Origin: Hirsutella rhossiliensis
Lineage: Eukaryota; Ascomycota; Sordariomycetes; Hypocreales; Ophiocordycipitaceae
Assembly: GCF_020360975.1 (NCBI RefSeq)
Contig: NW_025408670.1
Location: 5,208,001 to 5,272,000, forward strand
Direction of reading: 5' to 3'
Length of the DNA: 64,000 nucleotides
Part shown: positions 25,727-36,699 of the stretch, piece after piece
Layout of the letters: each line of letters starts with the position of its first letter
How positions within the stretch are numbered: position 1 is the stretch's first letter
Notes under the pieces: generated by a model
The model's input: the letters and a program-made list of their open reading frames with translations, nothing else
What the model was told of the DNA's origin: nothing
Database searches by the model: none
Program-made: the position numbers and the translations under genes

Positions 25727-28493
25727 TCAGGCAGTTGAGCAAGTCATGCTAATGATCGATACTAGATTGACGTGTGAGCAGTTACTTCTCCATCCACAGC
25801 CGCCGAGGATATACTCACTCTTCCCACATCCGTCCCTGGACAGACTGCAGCTCCTCAGTTGTAAGACGTTTGCCGGCGGTAAAATAGCCTTTGACCAGCT
25901 TAGCCAAGAAACCAGCTTAAGTCGGGGTTCTGACTTACCAGCGGTGATCTTGGCGTCAATCTCCACCCTCGAGTCTGCTGGGATCAGCTCTTCCGGCAAC
26001 TCAACTCTCTCATGTATGGGAATGCTGAGCTTGTTAGCAATTCTCTTATTGCTGGTTTGATGGATTCACCGCTCACCCCTGGCCCACGATAGCGTCGTAT
26101 TTCATGCTTTCCAATTCCACGTGATCAGCGCAGGCAGAGCGATGAGCAACTTATCGTCAGAGGTACTCACTTGCTCATGCTCAGCATCCTGTCAATCTTT
26201 TTGATGCCAAGCCAGTGGAGAATGTCTGGCATCAAGGCCTGGAAGCGCATGTCTTTGACCCCGGCGATATTCTCCGTCCGCGTGAAGTATTCGGAGGCTC
26301 GATCGGCGCCCCGCTTTCGAGCGTTATACACCACTGCAACTCGATTAGCATCCCGTCCGTCGTGGCCGTTTCGTCCATCTCAGAAGAAATGTCACTCATG
26401 CCATACAGTACTGTATATGCTGTTAGCCAAATGTCCGATGCCAACCCCACCCACCCCCCTCTTCCGGAGTTGTCGGATCCAAAAGCGGATGAGCCGTATC
26501 TTGGAGGTATCATTTGGAGCCCTGAGGGGTTACAGACTTTTGTTACTTCTCCAAGAGCTCTTCCCTCTTTTCTGAAGTAGATGACGACACCGCTTCCCCC
26601 GTTCTGCGCTTCCTTGACCGCCTCCTCGATGCCAAACAGGAGATACGGCCGACAAGTGCAGATGTCGGAGCCGAATACGTCACTCCCGTTACACTGATTT
26701 CATATGAGCGGCAGCCTTCGACATGTCAATGCAGGACAAACCTCGTCATGGATTCGTAGCGACAAACGCACCGACTCGTCTGACATCTTGGCAGGGTCTC
26801 CAAAGCAATAAACAGTCAGGCCGCCTGCGAGTCGTTAGTCCTCGAGCCTCGAGACGATTCTTCCAAGGGCGATATACCGATTGGGGGAAGGAATACTTTG
26901 ATGTCTCCTCGAGTGATGAGCTGTGCTCCGTTAGCAGGCGGCGACCAAGAGGGGAGTTGGATGGCATACTTCTGGATAGCTACCGCCTGTGTGCTCGAAT
27001 AGCGACCGGCGAAGAGTTCCCTCATCTGGAATGCGTCAGACACCAAGACCACTTGCCTGCCTGAGCAACGTACCGATGCCGAATCTCTCCGCGACGCCGG
27101 GCAGATACCAGACCTGTGACATAGCTGTCAGATTGTGCACACAAGAGGCTCAACAAAGGTCTTACCGGTTCGACAGCGAACTTCGTCACGGCCAGCTCGC
27201 CAAGCTCATTTATGCAAACCTTACCGTCCGGTGATCTTCCAAGCCCCAACACCGTCAGTTGACCGTAAGTATCTCTCGCCCACGAGGCATGACATACAAT
27301 CGGCCATTCTTGACACTGTCCTCAAGCTCGGCAAGCTGTAGCAGTCGTTAGCAACGGGGCCCGTCTCGTCTGATTGGCGAGCTTGGAAAGGTGCTTGCCT
27401 TCATATGAGCCTTGGTGACGGCGATTGTCGGTCGCAGGTCGACTGCCAAATGGTCAGCAAAACAGTGACGCAGGGAACGAAATACCCCTACTATTCGCTC
27501 GGTCCATCATGTCTTTGAAGGTCCAGGGGGCCAAATGGCCCCAGGGATCCATGGCCACGATCTTGCCGCGGTCACCCCACTGAGGAAACGGGCCAATCCG
27601 AACCGCTGGTTCCGTGTTTGTGAAGTCGGGTCTAGCGTCCGGCCTGTCAGGCCACTATGAAAGCGCCGAGAACGTCTTGACACACCTGTGATCAACATCC
27701 AACTCCTTGCTGGCAACGGCGAGGGCGTAGTAAAGGGAGTACGAGCCGCCACTGCGACAACCTTGTTAGCTCAGCCGAGCTGCCCACGATGGACTCGTTT
27801 AAATGAATTAAGTGCTACTAGAAATAGATGACACTGACTGGGCTAAGTAAATGAGGTCAGCTTTGAACCATTACGGCTGGTCGGGCGCCTTCGAGACCAA
27901 CCTCCAATAGCTGAAGATCAGCAAATCGGTGTCACTTGTTAGTGCAAATTCAAAAGCTGAGTATGTCCACCGCTTTGTTGGGATTTTGACAGACCATTCC
28001 GGCGGCGTATGGTGGATGGCGACCTCGAAACAACAACGGGACCTCGCTGCTCAGGATCAGGATTGCCCCAATCCATGGGTACGGGGTCGATGCCAATCTG
28101 CTTGGGATAGGTCCTGAGTCGACAGTGAGTGGCACAACTGCGCTGACGTGTGCGGAGGAGAGCGGATGGTACGTACGTGAGCACGATGCGGGACGCGAAC
28201 CCAGGCTTGGGGCTCGAAGAGACACCCGACGATGCGTTCGCGGACTGGACATCCTGCGGCGCCGGGGTCACCCGATGATGGCCTTCTGCAGATCTCGAAT
28301 CATGCGAAGCTGACTTGTCGAGCGCTTCCGAGCCGAAAGCATCTCCAATGGATGCCGACCGCAAGGTGGATGTCGCAGGCCCGAGGTCAAGTCTGTCGGA
28401 TATGGACTCGATCGCCGTCATGAGACGAGATTGGCCTAGCCGTACCTCACGGAGGGCGTAGAGGACCTCAGGATTGGGGATGGTTTGGTCCAT
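25727..28493 (-). CDS. URC1: Uracil catabolism protein Urc1 (GTP cyclohydrolase II-like)
   Basis: Urc1 belongs to the GTP cyclohydrolase II-like family needed for the URC route of uracil degradation, first described in Lachancea kluyveri. I reconstruct 19 exons: 28177-28493, 27995-28113, 27898-27910, 27686-27751, 27492-27631, 27399-27442, 27298-27335, 27166-27235, 27074-27113, 26970-27025, 26878-26920, 26742-26824, 26538-26693, 26407-26410, 26171-26333, 26077-26106, 25939-26024, 25819-25888 and 25727-25748. This gives 519 aa. The zinc-binding motif C-N-G-S-D-V-F-G-S-D-I-C-T-C is at residues 344-357, followed by Y-F-R-K-E-G-R-A-L-G, which corresponds to the catalytic R-x-E-G-R of GTP cyclohydrolase II. 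The fourteenth exon is 4 nt. One intron uses a GC donor (27398). If the last intron is not spliced, the protein stops at 25815 with 513 aa. Confidence 0.88.
26407..26410 (-). other. Four-nucleotide micro-exon of URC1
   Basis: The exon TACT is bounded by an upstream TATACAG acceptor and a downstream GTATGG donor. It supplies the Tyr codon and the first base of Leu in the family-conserved K-Y-L-V-Y-N-A-R-K-R-G. Without it, the exons ending at 26538 and starting at 26333 do not join in frame. Confidence 0.8.
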
Positions 28494-29421
28494 GGCGACG
28501 AGAAACGATTGCAGCTTGTAAAGAGCACTGGAGTCGGCGCGGAGAGGAAGATGGATTGTGCCGTAGGACGGTCCAGGAAAGGCACGACGAATGGCGATGA
28601 GGATGGTTACTTAGTCATGGGTTGCTGGTCTAATTTCGGATCACCCCCCGGCAAGTACGTTCTGGAGGGGTTATTGAGGTAGGGCAGTGAGCTGGGTGCG
28701 TGAACATGCATCTCGCCGACTCCTAACCTCGGCAACTTGTCCCGGGGCGTGGAGCCCGCTTCTCAAGGCAACCAGCGGAAATCAGTCTTTGGGCACGGAA
28801 GTGTCCCTGGCTCAGGCAGATGGGAACAGGGAACGCAGACGGCATCGCCCGCCACCAAATTCCACGCCGTGTAGCCTCAGGCACGGAGTAGGTAGGGTAG
28901 TAATGATCACGTACAAGGTGCAATTACCCCTCATCACGGCTGTAAAGCGGGGGCAAGCCGGCTAGCAGGGTGCGGGGGACTGTGTCAAGACAGCAAAACG
29001 CTCTACAAGCCCAGCTTCAGCGCCCAAAGCTCTTTAGCGGGAGGGTTATGCCTCCTCTTTCCCCCTCTAATAGCTTAAGCCTATAAATGGATAGCTTATA
29101 TATTATATTAATAAAAAAGATTTTTTAAATGATATTAAAATCCCTTGAAAATATTATTATCTTACAACCTACACTTTATAAGTTTTAAGATAATATTTAG
29201 TGTTTTTACGCACCCCTCTAGTCCTTTTATTATTCCGTCCAACTATAGCAAGTAGTTTGCCTACTGGTATTAAAGCAGTGGTCCTGCTGATTGGTGCCAA
29301 GGCTTGCCTGGCGACTACCTAGGTGGTTACCTAATTACTTTTGGTACTTGACCAAGCCCATAACAAACCCCCTTAAGGCTCGAGAGAGGCTTTCGCGGAG
29401 CTGTTCAATCAGTTCAGAGTC
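28494..29421. promoter_or_regulatory. Divergent promoter region between URC1 and the UPRT gene
   Basis: 928 bp lie between the two start codons. Most is of ordinary composition; 29080-29220 is an AT-rich island with an imperfect hairpin (ATTATCTTA at 29056-29164 region and TAAGATAAT at 29186-29194). A shared control region for the two uracil-pathway genes is plausible. I cannot identify a binding site for a specific factor. Confidence 0.45.
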
Positions 29422-30443
29422 ATGGCTGCTGCATCTGTTCAATCTGTGGGGACTGACCAGCCGTCGCACGATCGAGCACCGAGCGCCACGGTATCGGCCA
29501 CGGTGCCTTTCGACAATGTGCGCGTTCTGCCCCAGACGCCGCAGCTCATCGCGTTGCTCTCGTAAGTGTTCAGCATATTACTTCAGCCATCACGGTTCAT
29601 ACCTGAACTCGCACTGAGACAGCCGCCCAGGATCATTCGAAACAAAGATACGGAGCGGGCTGATTTCATCTTCTACTCGAATCGAATCATCCGGCTACTT
29701 GTCGAGGAGGGCCTGAATCATCTGCCCGTTATCCAGCACGACATCATCACGCCGGTCGGCCGCACCTACAATGGCCTCATGTTCCAGGGCAAGATATGCG
29801 GCGTTTCCATCATGCGGGCAGGCGAGGCCATGGAACAGGGCCTCCGAGACTGCTGTCGCTCAGTGCGTATAGGCAAGATACTGATCCAGCGAGACGAGGA
29901 TACGTCGCAACCCAAGTTGTTTTACGACAAGCTTCCAGAGGACATCGCCCACAGATGGGTTTTACTACTCGATCCCATGTTTGCCACGGGTAAGTCAATG
30001 GGTCTCCAGCTAACGTCCCCAATGCGGCGATGCACGGCCACGTGTCAAGAGGTCGAGGACCGAACACGAGCGCACGAGCTGCAGCGATTCAAGGGCTCAC
30101 ATGCTCTCCAGGCGGGTCGGCCATTATGGCGGTGCAGGTATTGAAGGCACGAGGTGTTCCCGAAGATCATATCCTATTCCTCAACTTGATTGCAAGCCCC
30201 GAAGGCGTCAGCAACTTCGCCACACAGTTTCCCCGGCTCAAAGTCGTCACTGCCTTCATCGACCAGGTTGGCCATTAGTCCCCAAGCACGCTTGACGATG
30301 TTCCGTACGCTAATACACAGTTGCGTAGGGCTTGGATGAGAAGAAGTAAGTCAACCTAATGACATCTATCCAGGGACTAACCCGCCGGCAGTTATATAGT
30401 ACCTGGTCTTGGAGATTTCGGTGACAGGTTTTATACCATCTGA
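29422..30443 (+). CDS. URC6: Uracil phosphoribosyltransferase
   Basis: Converts uracil and PRPP to UMP and diphosphate. It serves pyrimidine salvage (FUR1) and is also required in the URC catabolic pathway (URC6). Five exons: 29422-29561, 29631-29989, 30112-30266, 30329-30345 and 30392-30443, giving 240 aa, the normal size. It starts M-A-A-A-S-V-Q-S-V-G and shows V-L-P-Q-T-P-Q-L-I-A-L-L, D-F-I-F-Y-S-N-R-I-I-R-L and the PRPP-binding loop L-L-D-P-M-F-A-T-G-G-S-A (about residues 159-170). It ends V-P-G-L-G-D-F-G-D-R-F-Y-T-I. The fourth exon is only 17 nt. The symbol rests on its place next to URC1; FUR1 would be equally correct by sequence alone. It is convergent with ELF1, with 123 bp between the stops. 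Confidence 0.93.
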
Positions 30444-30566
30444 CCAGCTTGCCCGCAGTCGCGCGCGATTCTCACCAAATAAACACCGGGTGCAGGTCGA
30501 CTTCGGCTCTGACCGACCAAATTTAATAGAGCGCGGTATATCCGATTGCCCCTTCGCCGTGACCAC

Positions 30567-31192
30567 TCAGTAAAGCTCGTCGTCTGCAGCTGCGACGCCG
30601 GCTGCGTGATGTCCGTCGTCGCTTTCGCCGGCTGCGGGTCTTCCACTCCGGTAATCGCGTTTCGAGGAGCCGGATATACTTGCCAAACCTCCGTGTCCGG
30701 TTTTACCTGTGTCTTCCTTGGCGACAGCATCTAGTGTGCGTGGATGTCAGCGAGTAGACCAGCAGTGCACAGCAGAAGATGAAGCGCGCATTCGAGAAGG
30801 CCTCATGATGTAGGATTGCGCACGAACCTGCAGCATCAACCCACTCCCCATAGACGTCAACGGCAGCGGACAAGTCTAGAATGAACCGGGTGTTAGCTGG
30901 CTGAGGGAGTCTCGGGAGGCTGTCGCGGGACACGGTCAAGACGGACAATTAACTGCGCACTGGAATTTCTGCCCGCACACGCGGCAATCAAGTTGGCCTA
31001 CGCCGGCCTTCCTGTCGAGCTTGACTGTTACCGATTTCTCGTGGTTGCAAAAGAGGCAGGTGAAGGTCGTGGGAAGAGGGTCGGCCTGCGAATCAAGTCA
31101 GTAATCGATGCAGGCAGCCCCCGGACAGATGAGAATCGCCCTACCTTCCTGGGGCCCTCGGGCTTCCTCGAAGACTTCTTGCGCTTGCCCAT
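30567..31192 (-). CDS. ELF1: Transcription elongation factor 1 homologue
   Basis: A small zinc protein that binds RNA polymerase II and assists elongation through chromatin. Four exons: 31145-31192, 30947-31085, 30828-30875 and 30567-30730, giving 132 aa. It starts [11 protein letters not shown]. The four zinc cysteines are in F-T-C-L-F-C-N-H-E and D-C-R-V-C-G-Q-K-F. The family end of the conserved part, [13 protein letters not shown], follows. The C-terminal tail is acidic and variable and ends D-D-E-L-Y. Introns are GT-AG, up to 97 nt. The start is fixed by the basic N-terminus shared by all Elf1 proteins. Confidence 0.95.
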
Positions 31193-31709
31193 GATTCGGA
31201 GTCACGCCGATGGTGCTGCAGCGAGGGCGCCGTTCCGGAAAGCCCTCTAGCAGCACTCTTCTTTGCTGCAGTTCTATAGTAGTGGCGCAAGATTAGGATG
31301 ACTGGAATGCTTCGCCACAGCGCGAGAAGCGAGAAATAGGTACTTGGTACTTCGTACAGTACTTTATACCACTGGATTCATCCTCGGTCCAGTGACGCTC
31401 GCGCTAGAAAATAAGGTCTAGAGAGAATGATAAACTATTATAGTTTCCTCTAGTTTCCTAGTACGTATAATGGGTTGGTTTAATTGAAGCCTCATAAGTA
31501 TGACTAACGTGAATTTTCAAAGTAAACGAAATTTTGAGGAAAGACATACCCCCCGAAGAAAGTTCCAAGATTATAAGGTAAAGAGACTTGGAGGCAGAAG
31601 TGAGTCTGGGGTAACTCACTTCTGCCTCTGTCTATCATTTTACTGAAACCACTGCCTATAAAACCTACGTCCGCGCGTCAAGGTAATTCAGCCCTGGCGT
31701 TCCACCACT
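31193..31709. other. Divergent promoter region between ELF1 and the PfkB kinase
   Basis: 517 bp with an AT-rich middle (31400-31580) and a perfect 15-bp hairpin at 31591-31628. No gene is seen. Confidence 0.45.
31591..31628. repeat. Perfect 15-bp inverted repeat, 8-nt loop
   Basis: GAGGCAGAAGTGAGT at 31591-31605 pairs perfectly with ACTCACTTCTGCCTC at 31614-31628. It lies 82 bp before the ATG of the PfkB kinase gene, so it is either in its 5' UTR or its promoter. Confidence 0.85.
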
Positions 31710-33047
31710 ATGCCACTCGCCATGGAGGCCTTTCACACAGACAAAGACCCCAAGTCAGGAGATGGGGACGACCCGGCAACGGTTAATCACAGCACTACCG
31801 ACTTTGTCACGCTCGGGATGCTGATTCTCGGTGAGCCTGCGGAAGTCTACGTTTAACACCTACACGAAGTCTTTCAGGATCCGGACTGATTCTAAAGGTC
31901 CCTTCCCGACACCTGCGCAGACGACATCGACTTTGGTCCCTCTATGCCCCCCGCTCGCAGTATTCTTGGCGGAGCCGGTGCTTACTCGGCGATCGGGGCT
32001 CGCATCCTTTCTCCTCCGCCTCTATCATCATCGATAGGATGGGTTGTCGACCAAGGATCCGACTTCCCACAGGCCCTGGCCTCCATCATCGACAGCTGGT
32101 CCACCGCCGCCCTTATAAGACGAGATCCCCGTCGGCTCACCACTCGTGGCTGGAACGGTTATCAAGGCCCGGCTGAAAAGCGCGCCTTTGAGTACTTGAC
32201 GCCCAAGAAGCGCATTACGGCTGACGACCTCACCACAGACATGCTTCTATCTCGGTCATTTCATCTAATTTGCTCGCCAACTCGATGTCAGGAGCTAGTC
32301 CGGGCCATCACCTCTCGTCGCAGAGCCATCACTCGCCCTGGCACTGCATACGTCAAGCCGGTATTCGTATGGGAGCCCGTGCCCGACTTGTGCGTCCCGG
32401 ACGAGCTTCTCAACTGCACAAACACATTGCCTCTCATCGACATATGCAGCCCCAACCACACCGAGCTGGCCGGCTTCATGGGCAACGACGGCATCGACCC
32501 CGAAACCGGCCTCGTTTCCACGTCAAGTGTCGAACGCGCATGCGAGCAACTGCTGGCCAGCATGCCACTCCGGTCTTACGCACTCGTCGTTCGTGCCGGT
32601 GAAAAGGGCTGCTTCGTCGCCAAAAATGGTGGCCAACAGAGCGAACGCACCACGCAACCTTGCAGGGCCTGCCCGAGGGGGAGCTTGCAACACGATACAG
32701 ACATCGAGGCACTCTTTGCCGGCCTCCGCACGGACGAGGACGGTCTGATACAGCGCGACGAGATCGAGGTCGACCCGGGCACTGAGTATTGGATCCCCGC
32801 CTACCACCAGGATCCCGGCAAGGTTGTTGATCCTACAGGGGGTGGCAACGCCTTTCTTGGCGGCCTGGCCGTGGCCTTGGCTCGAGGGCACTCGCTGGAA
32901 GACGCGGTTGCGATGGGATCTGTCGCAGCAAGCTTCGCCATTGAACAGGTTGGCATGCCCCTCATGGCTATCAATGAAGACGGTGCCGAGACGTGGAATG
33001 GTGCCCTTGTCTGTCGGCGATTGCGAGAGTTCCAACTACAATTATGA
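31710..33047 (+). CDS. PfkB-family carbohydrate kinase, MAK32-like
   Basis: A ribokinase-fold protein related to yeast Mak32, which is needed for stability of L-A virus particles; its catalytic role is unproven. Two exons, 31710-31830 and 31921-33047, give 415 aa. The N-terminus has F-V-T-L-G-M-L-I-L and the sugar-site-like S-I-L-G-G-A-G-A-Y-S-A-I-G-A-R. Near the C-terminus D-P-T-G-G-G-N-A-F-L-G-G (about residue 345) replaces the usual D-T-x-G-A-G-D anion-hole and base signature, so the catalytic Asp position is Asn. The same change is known in the Mak32 group. A second Met at 31722 is an alternative start. It is convergent with MCM3, with 233 bp between the stops. Confidence 0.9.
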
Positions 33048-33280
33048 TCCACAAGTTGTAGGATTTCCGTCGGCTTCCCTCTCCACATCGTCCCCGGTGA
33101 AGCGTCACATCCACGTCGTCTAGTGGTTTCCTTAATCATCAAATCCATCCCCGTTCCACCGACGACTTCAGAGTCTGGCGCACGAGCCCATCACTTCGAA
33201 GTCATCGTGTCCATTTCAGCCGACAAAAACACACAGTCCGAAACGCCATCTGCCAGTCAAAGCCAAGAACCGGCGATGCC

Positions 33281-36159
33281 TTATATCTTGTAAATCATCT
33301 GACCCTCGGCGAGCTCGGCGAACCTGTATGCGGTTAGTAAGTCGCTCAGCACGTCAAACAAATGCTCCTCCGCCGCCGTGCGGACGACGGGCAGGACAAA
33401 AGATGAAGCAGGGGTCACAACCGGGGCAGGCCGGGTCAATGTAGACTCACATGATGTGGTTCATATCTTCCATTTCTTTGAGTGCCTTTTTCGCATCGTC
33501 TCTGCTGAAGAGAGGACCATCGCGATCCGTGATCTTGCGATTGACGGCGACAAATACATCTTCAAACGTAGCGCAGTCGTCCTTAAAGAGGGCGGTCTCG
33601 AGGAGCTGCCCCAGGGCAGTCTTGAAAGCCGTGAATCGCTGGGGATCGACAGGAGCATTGTTGAGGGCTAGGCGGGCTAGGCGGGCTGTGCCACTGCTCA
33701 AATCCTGTTCAACCTCGCCATCGTCTCGTGTTTGCGAAGACAACTGAGACGCAGGTATGGAGGAGGCAAACGAAATCTGGGTCTGGGGCTCGGGTCCGGA
33801 TCGATCGTTCCGCCCGGATCGACGAGGCGTTTCAAGGCTGTTGCTGCCTTGTCCATCTTCGACTCCTCCACTGGTGGTCGCTTGAACCACACTGGGCCTC
33901 CCGACAGAGGAACAGGTCCCGTTCTGCGAGCGTGTAGCCAGCGGAGAGGCCCCTCGCGCCAACCGGCTGCCGCGATAGGTACGATCAGCATCGCCGTCGC
34001 CCGCATCGCCGTCGCCCGAGCTCTCCTCACTCGAGGAAGCAAAGTCGGTCACGTGCGTTCTTCTACGCTTCTTGCGCGACTTGTCTTCATAAACTTCCTT
34101 GAAGAGTGCAAATCGCAAAATGGACTCGGCGGCGACCGCATCCTGCTCTTCGACTCTATTACACAGTCGCGCCTTGGCGTGCGCCGTTGCGAGACGGATT
34201 ATAGTCTCCAATGTTCGGACGGTCAGTGGGCTGGTCCTTCTCTGATTACCCTCCATTTCATCGTTGCGCAGGCCAACATAGATATCGGCGATGCGGTCCG
34301 AAGCATCCTGGGTGAGGACAGGCTTGATTCGCGTCTTCGCGTACTGGATATACTTCTTCATGAAGGGTATGCTCAAGATCTCGGGCTTTTTGCTCGAGCC
34401 TCGACCAGATGTTCGGATATTCACGCCTGCATGGAGCATGGCATCGTACTTCTCATACACTTCGGTAGGTCGTTGAGGCCCGGGGTGGTTATCGGCAGAC
34501 ACGCCTAAAAACTGAGTCGCCTGCTCACGGACAGGCACCCCCTCTTCACTGCCAGCCTGGCGGTACCGATGCATGCGTAGCACGTGTTCAGAGACTTGCC
34601 GGTCTCTGGTGTCCTCGATATCATCTGTGACCACGAAGAGGAGGTCGAATCGGGAAAGGAGCGAGTCGGGAAGCGCAATGTTCTTGTGCGGATCCTTGTG
34701 CGGGTCGTATTGACCGAAGATGGGATTTGCAGCGGCGACGACGGAACACCGAGCGTTGAGGGAGGTGTGAATTCCCGCCTTGGCGATAGTGACGGTCTGC
34801 TGTTCCATGACTTCGTGGATAGCGACCCTGTCCACATCTGACATCTTGTCGAATTCGTCGATGCATACGACGCCCCGGTCTGCCATAACCATGGCCCCGG
34901 CTTCGAGTCTTCTCTCCCCAGTTTCCTTGTCCGAGGTGACAGCGGCAGTCAACCCAACACCAGAAGACCCACGGCCTGTTGTGGCGATAGCCAAGGGTGC
35001 TGTGTTAAGAACGAATCGCAGCAGTTGTGACTTTGCCGTAGAAGGATCGCCGACCATGAGGATGTTGATGTCGCCACGCAGGTGGGTCCCGTTTTCGAGA
35101 TTCTTCTCTACGCCTCCAAGAAGCATGAGAAGTATTGCCTTCTTGATGTAATCATGACCGTATATGCTTGGTGCGAGGGACTGCGAGAGTAGCTCTAGGA
35201 GATTCTTCCTTTTTGCGACCCTGTTGATATTGCGCAGATCGGTATCGGTGATGGTTGCAGTCACAGCTTCTCCTCCGGATTTGGATGAAAGCTGCGCAAT
35301 GTTGTTGGCCAGAATGATGGTCTTGAATAGCGCGCTGTTGTGGTTGGTGTTGCGATTGCCCAAAGTGCGATAAATGCCAACCAGCTGAACCCTGTCGCCC
35401 GGCTTGACACGATCGACTAGATCGTCATCCAGAATGACATCCACACCGCGAGGGAGTTGGCCAGCCGGGGCTCGCTCGGGCATCTCCTGGATGGAGATTG
35501 TCTGGTGATCGCGGTATGTACAGAAGCCATATTCGGTGGTGAGAGGGTTGCCTTCGTCGTCTTCTCGGGGATATACGCTGGATGTGGTCACCCCGTTCGT
35601 CATGGTCTGATCTTGATACTCCCGAAAATGAAACTTGTCCTTGATCTCGTTGTAGTGTACGCTCCGGACAACCTTGGGCCGGATAAGAGAGCATCTGGTA
35701 ACAATACCCTCAATAGACACCATGTGATTGAGGTGGTGGGACGAGAGCGTCCGGGGGGTACAGGCGTTGAGACCAAAGCTGCCCGCCCAGGCGCAGTAGA
35801 AAATGGTGTCCCGGGCTGTCTGATCTGGCCGAGCCTGGGGTATTGTCTCAACAATCTTCTTCAGGGCGTGGTTGAAGGCGAGCGACCACTCAAATGGCTG
35901 GTGGAGAAGACCGCTTGCCAGGTTGCCGCTGTGGTCGCGAACATGGTCAAGGTTGACAATCAGGCGACGATGGTTCTTCTGGAGCATCATAATGATGTCT
36001 GATCTGTAGCTGCGGACGTGCGAGTCGCCTTGGTTGTCAGAATCGTCAGCGGCGACCAGGCAGTGGAGGGCGTGACCGGTACATACTTGGGTCCAGGAAT
36101 TCCTCGGCCTGGCGGACACGATCGCGGACACCGTCGTCCTGTAGCATGAATGAGTCCAT
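33281..36159 (-). CDS. MCM3: DNA replication licensing factor Mcm3
   Basis: An AAA+ subunit of the MCM2-7 replicative helicase. Three exons, 36087-36159, 33451-36028 and 33281-33323, give 897 aa. It starts M-D-S-F-M-L-Q-D-D-G-V-R. Walker A G-D-P-S-T-A-K-S-Q is near residue 351, Walker B C-I-D-E-F-D-K-M near 414, and the arginine finger S-R-F-D near 484. The Mcm3-type G-R-G-S-S-G-V-G-L-T-A-A-V lies between them. A long acidic and Ser-rich linker (about residues 680-800) with a basic K-K-R-R-R-T patch precedes the C-terminal winged-helix part. The open frame continues past the true start into the first intron and beyond; the short first exon was chosen because it restores the family N-terminus. 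The 14-codon last exon is inferred from splice sites. Confidence 0.95.
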
Positions 36160-36640
36160 GGTGTTGGCTGCCCCGTGGGGGATTCTCCTAGAGATGGCGC
36201 AAAGGCGTTGTTAGGTGGGTGGATGGAGGATGAGGCAATGGTGGGAGGCCAAGGATTCGCCGCGAGCCTCGTTACAAGCGTACAGTACATCGGCTTAAAT
36301 CGAGGGTGGGACAAACAGCGCGACGCGTCGTCGTCGCGTAAAGTTTTCGTAGCGACGCGGGGCATGGTTAGGTGCAGGGGCCAATAAGTAGTTGTTGCCC
36401 GCTAATTAAGGAGTATAAAGACAAGCTAAGGGTTCACTAAAAGGCACCGGAGCCCCTTAAAAAAACCCCGGCTGGATGTCACGACCCAACGAGGGTCTCA
36501 AAGACCCAACAAGGGTCCCAGTGGGCCATAGACTAATGTATAGCTATTAAAGGTTAGGCTTACGCCCACACGCACTAATAGGCGCGCCCCTTATCCCTCC
36601 CTATGAGTATTACTATTTGCACAGATAAAAGTCTCTATTT
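36160..36640. other. MCM3 promoter flank and edge of the gene island
   Basis: Ordinary composition gives way to AT-biased, CA/TG-poor sequence from about 36400. Two adjacent GACCC-N5-GGGTC palindromes lie at 36483-36497 and 36503-36517. No gene is seen. Confidence 0.45.
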
Positions 36641-36699
36641 GCATAGACGATCCACTTTTTCTGCGCGTACCCCGCCCGCCTAGGCCCCGCCACCTAATT

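Noticed and set aside
27902..27910. Alternative URC1 exon 3 with donor at 27901 and acceptor at 27762
   Set aside because: It keeps frame but adds two residues before G-S-Y-S and uses an AAG acceptor. The chosen junctions (27898 and 27751, CAG acceptor) match the spacing I expect for the family.
33732..34508. A 258-codon plus-strand frame across MCM3
   Set aside because: Antisense shadow of the MCM3 helicase exon; no conserved motif and no splice or start context.
36159..36365. Upstream extension of the MCM3 frame to a Met at 36365
   Set aside because: The extended frame reads through an intron (36029-36086) and gives a Pro/Ser-rich sequence unlike any Mcm3. The short exon 36087-36159 restores the family N-terminus.
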